From assembly GCF_051622035.1 (NCBI RefSeq), contig NC_135367.1, positions 12,560,501 to 12,624,500 on the forward strand: a stretch of 64,000 bases of DNA. Reading direction: 5' to 3'. The translations under genes and the position numbers were made by a program. This DNA comes from Arctopsyche grandis. Lineage: Eukaryota; Arthropoda; Insecta; Trichoptera; Hydropsychidae. Under the pieces are notes generated by a model that saw only the letters and a program-made list of their open reading frames with translations, did not search any database and was not told the origin of the DNA. Every line of letters begins with the position of its first letter. The first letter of the stretch is position 1. Below, piece after piece: positions 62,450 to 64,000 of this stretch.

Positions 62450-63440
62450 ACTTATTTATTTATGAATTGATCGCATTACAGATAGAGTAATACACAAAGA
62501 TTTTCTCTGCCATATATTGCAATAAAATAGACAATGTATCTAAAACTTAATACAATCTTATATTATGGAGCAGTGACATATTAGATTTTCCATAATTGAT
62601 CGCAATTTATAGCTTAAGCTGTTTCTATTGTATTCCAATGCTACCCAATCGAAGTCTATCTCGGACTACATATGAACGTTTTTTGTATTTTGAGTGCTTG
62701 GCGATTTACAATCGCATTTGAAAATAAGAATTGCCTGAAAAGTATCATAATAGCAAATGTGATTCTCGGTAGTGTATTTTTATGTTCATTTTATGAGCTA
62801 ATCAAGAATGGCAGCTCTTATGAAACTGGGTCGCGATTGTTTACATTTCAAAATCTAAGATCTGTATACCGTTTGTAATGACGATTTGAAAAGCCTAGGA
62901 AGCGTTGCATAGTCTGAAAGAGCTTGCAGGAAATGCTTACTTGGAAAGTACTGCTAAATTAGTACTTTGACCTTAGACTTGCATACCGATAGTGCGTACG
63001 AATTCCACATTACTTACTATACGTGCTTTGGTTATTTTTGGTGTTGCTGTTGATTTTTTCGCCAGTAACGGTATTGGAATTAGACTAGTATTGCTATGTG
63101 TTCTTTGTACTAAAAGTCTTGTGTAGCCATTACCGTCATGGCCAATTTAACATCAGAATGTTTGGAATTGTGCTCATTTCTGAGAAAGAACTCGGCAGTT
63201 AATAACTTGCGAATGAAATGCATACTGCGTTGAATTATGGTCGCTAAACGTAGCAAAATATGTACCTTCTTTCAAAGTTGAATTGATCGCCTTTTTTCTA
63301 AAAGGTCTAATGTCAATATATGCATTTAGAGTTGGAAGCATTTTGCATAATCCTGAAACAATTCATACCATTCGACCTTATGATCGCTTGCACATTTTGC
63401 CCTCAAATTGTTCAATCAAAATCAAGACAGGTTGAATATG
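62450..63440. other. No gene seen
   Basis: A 68-codon frame at 62672-62878 starts with ATG but is unrecognised. No repeat identified. Confidence 0.35.
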
Positions 63441-63444
63441 CTTC

Positions 63445-64000
63445 TTTTTTTTACATCATCAGAATTTACAGCCATTCACTATCGACTACTAGATGACGAC
63501 CTCTCCAACACGCTTCCTTCTACTCGTCTCTATTTTGCGCAACTCTCATCCATCTCACTCCACATTAATATTTTCCTAACTTCATCTACTCATCTTTCTT
63601 ACGGTCTTCTTTTTACCTTTTTACATTCTTTCTGGTACCATTCTAGCACTTATTTTGTCCGCATTTCAATACTTCGCCCATTTCTTTTATCCATTCTAGC
63701 TACGTGACCCACCACTGCCATTTCAATCTCTTCACTCTCTCCGCTATATCCACTACCCTTGTCATACGTCTCAACCAAGTATTCCGCTTCCTATCTTTCC
63801 TCGTCAAGTTGAACATACATACAATGTTCCATACTTATTTGAATGCATTAGGCTTTGTGTAGCATCTTTTCGTTCAATGTATCAAGTTTCATACACATAC
63901 TACATCACTGGCAAAACACATTGATCGAAGATCTTTTTCTTCAGGCAAAGTGGGATGTTTGATTTAAAGGTGGCATTCATTCGTCCAAATCTTTATTTAT
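63445..64000 (-). mobile_element. RTE-type LINE fragment, running off the window
   Basis: The minus strand shows, through frameshifts and stops, a FDQCVLPVM segment, a RKRNTWLRRMT-like segment, VKRLKWQW and a VLEWYQKECKKVKRRP segment, the reverse transcriptase C-terminal region of RTE elements. It is about 550 bp and continues beyond 64000. It has the same orientation as the copy at 62.03-62.44 kb. Confidence 0.75.

Overview
This is a eukaryotic, almost certainly insect, window. It is AT-rich, has short GT-AG introns, carries insect-type transposons (hAT, pogo/Tigger, RTE-type and CR1/Jockey-type LINEs, tRNA-derived SINEs, a Gypsy-type solo LTR), and is peppered with the words ACATATGT and ATGTACAT. 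The order of insect cannot be fixed from the sequence. There is no sign of a prokaryotic, organellar or viral genome.

One protein-coding gene can be built with confidence. It lies on the minus strand at 3982-9089 and has 13 exons that join in phase to give about 1028 residues. The parts in order are an N-terminal helical segment, a long Asp-Ala-Ser repeat region, an extended Tudor domain with a damaged aromatic cage, a CCCH zinc finger, and a second extended Tudor domain with a largely intact cage. This is the architecture of Krimper, the germline piRNA-pathway scaffold of flies. Two of its introns carry MITEs with clear target-site duplications and one carries a (TA)n tract.

The rest is mostly transposon mosaic and unannotatable AT-rich DNA. 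From left to right: a hAT MITE (328-469); a GC-array repeat copy (about 955-1285); a hAT-like element (2425-3106) and a SINE head; the Krimper-like gene; a pogo/Tigger-like element (10911-12305) carrying a SINE and a perfect hairpin; a CpG-rich block with two YY1-type sites (12520-12930); a solo LTR (13110-13492); two nested TIR elements (13566-14171); a hAT relic (14558-15558); a LINE fragment (16111-16500); more SINE, hAT and RTE pieces (18-30 kb); a hAT element with perfect 8-bp duplications (30547-32750) that has swallowed a repeat expanded into GC-rich hairpin arrays; an inverted-repeat family copy (34.4 kb) with a relative at 47.5 kb; a 192-bp (TA)n tract (40.65 kb); a near-perfect 397-bp fold-back (43808-44204); a CpG island (56.86-57.23 kb); a Buster/SCAND3-type hAT fragment (58.6 kb); and minus-strand RTE fragments running off the right end.

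The elements are not a pathway, but two themes link them. The single gene belongs to the system that silences transposons, and many non-autonomous elements here show unusual fold-back or hairpin designs, which are the most interesting structures in the window.
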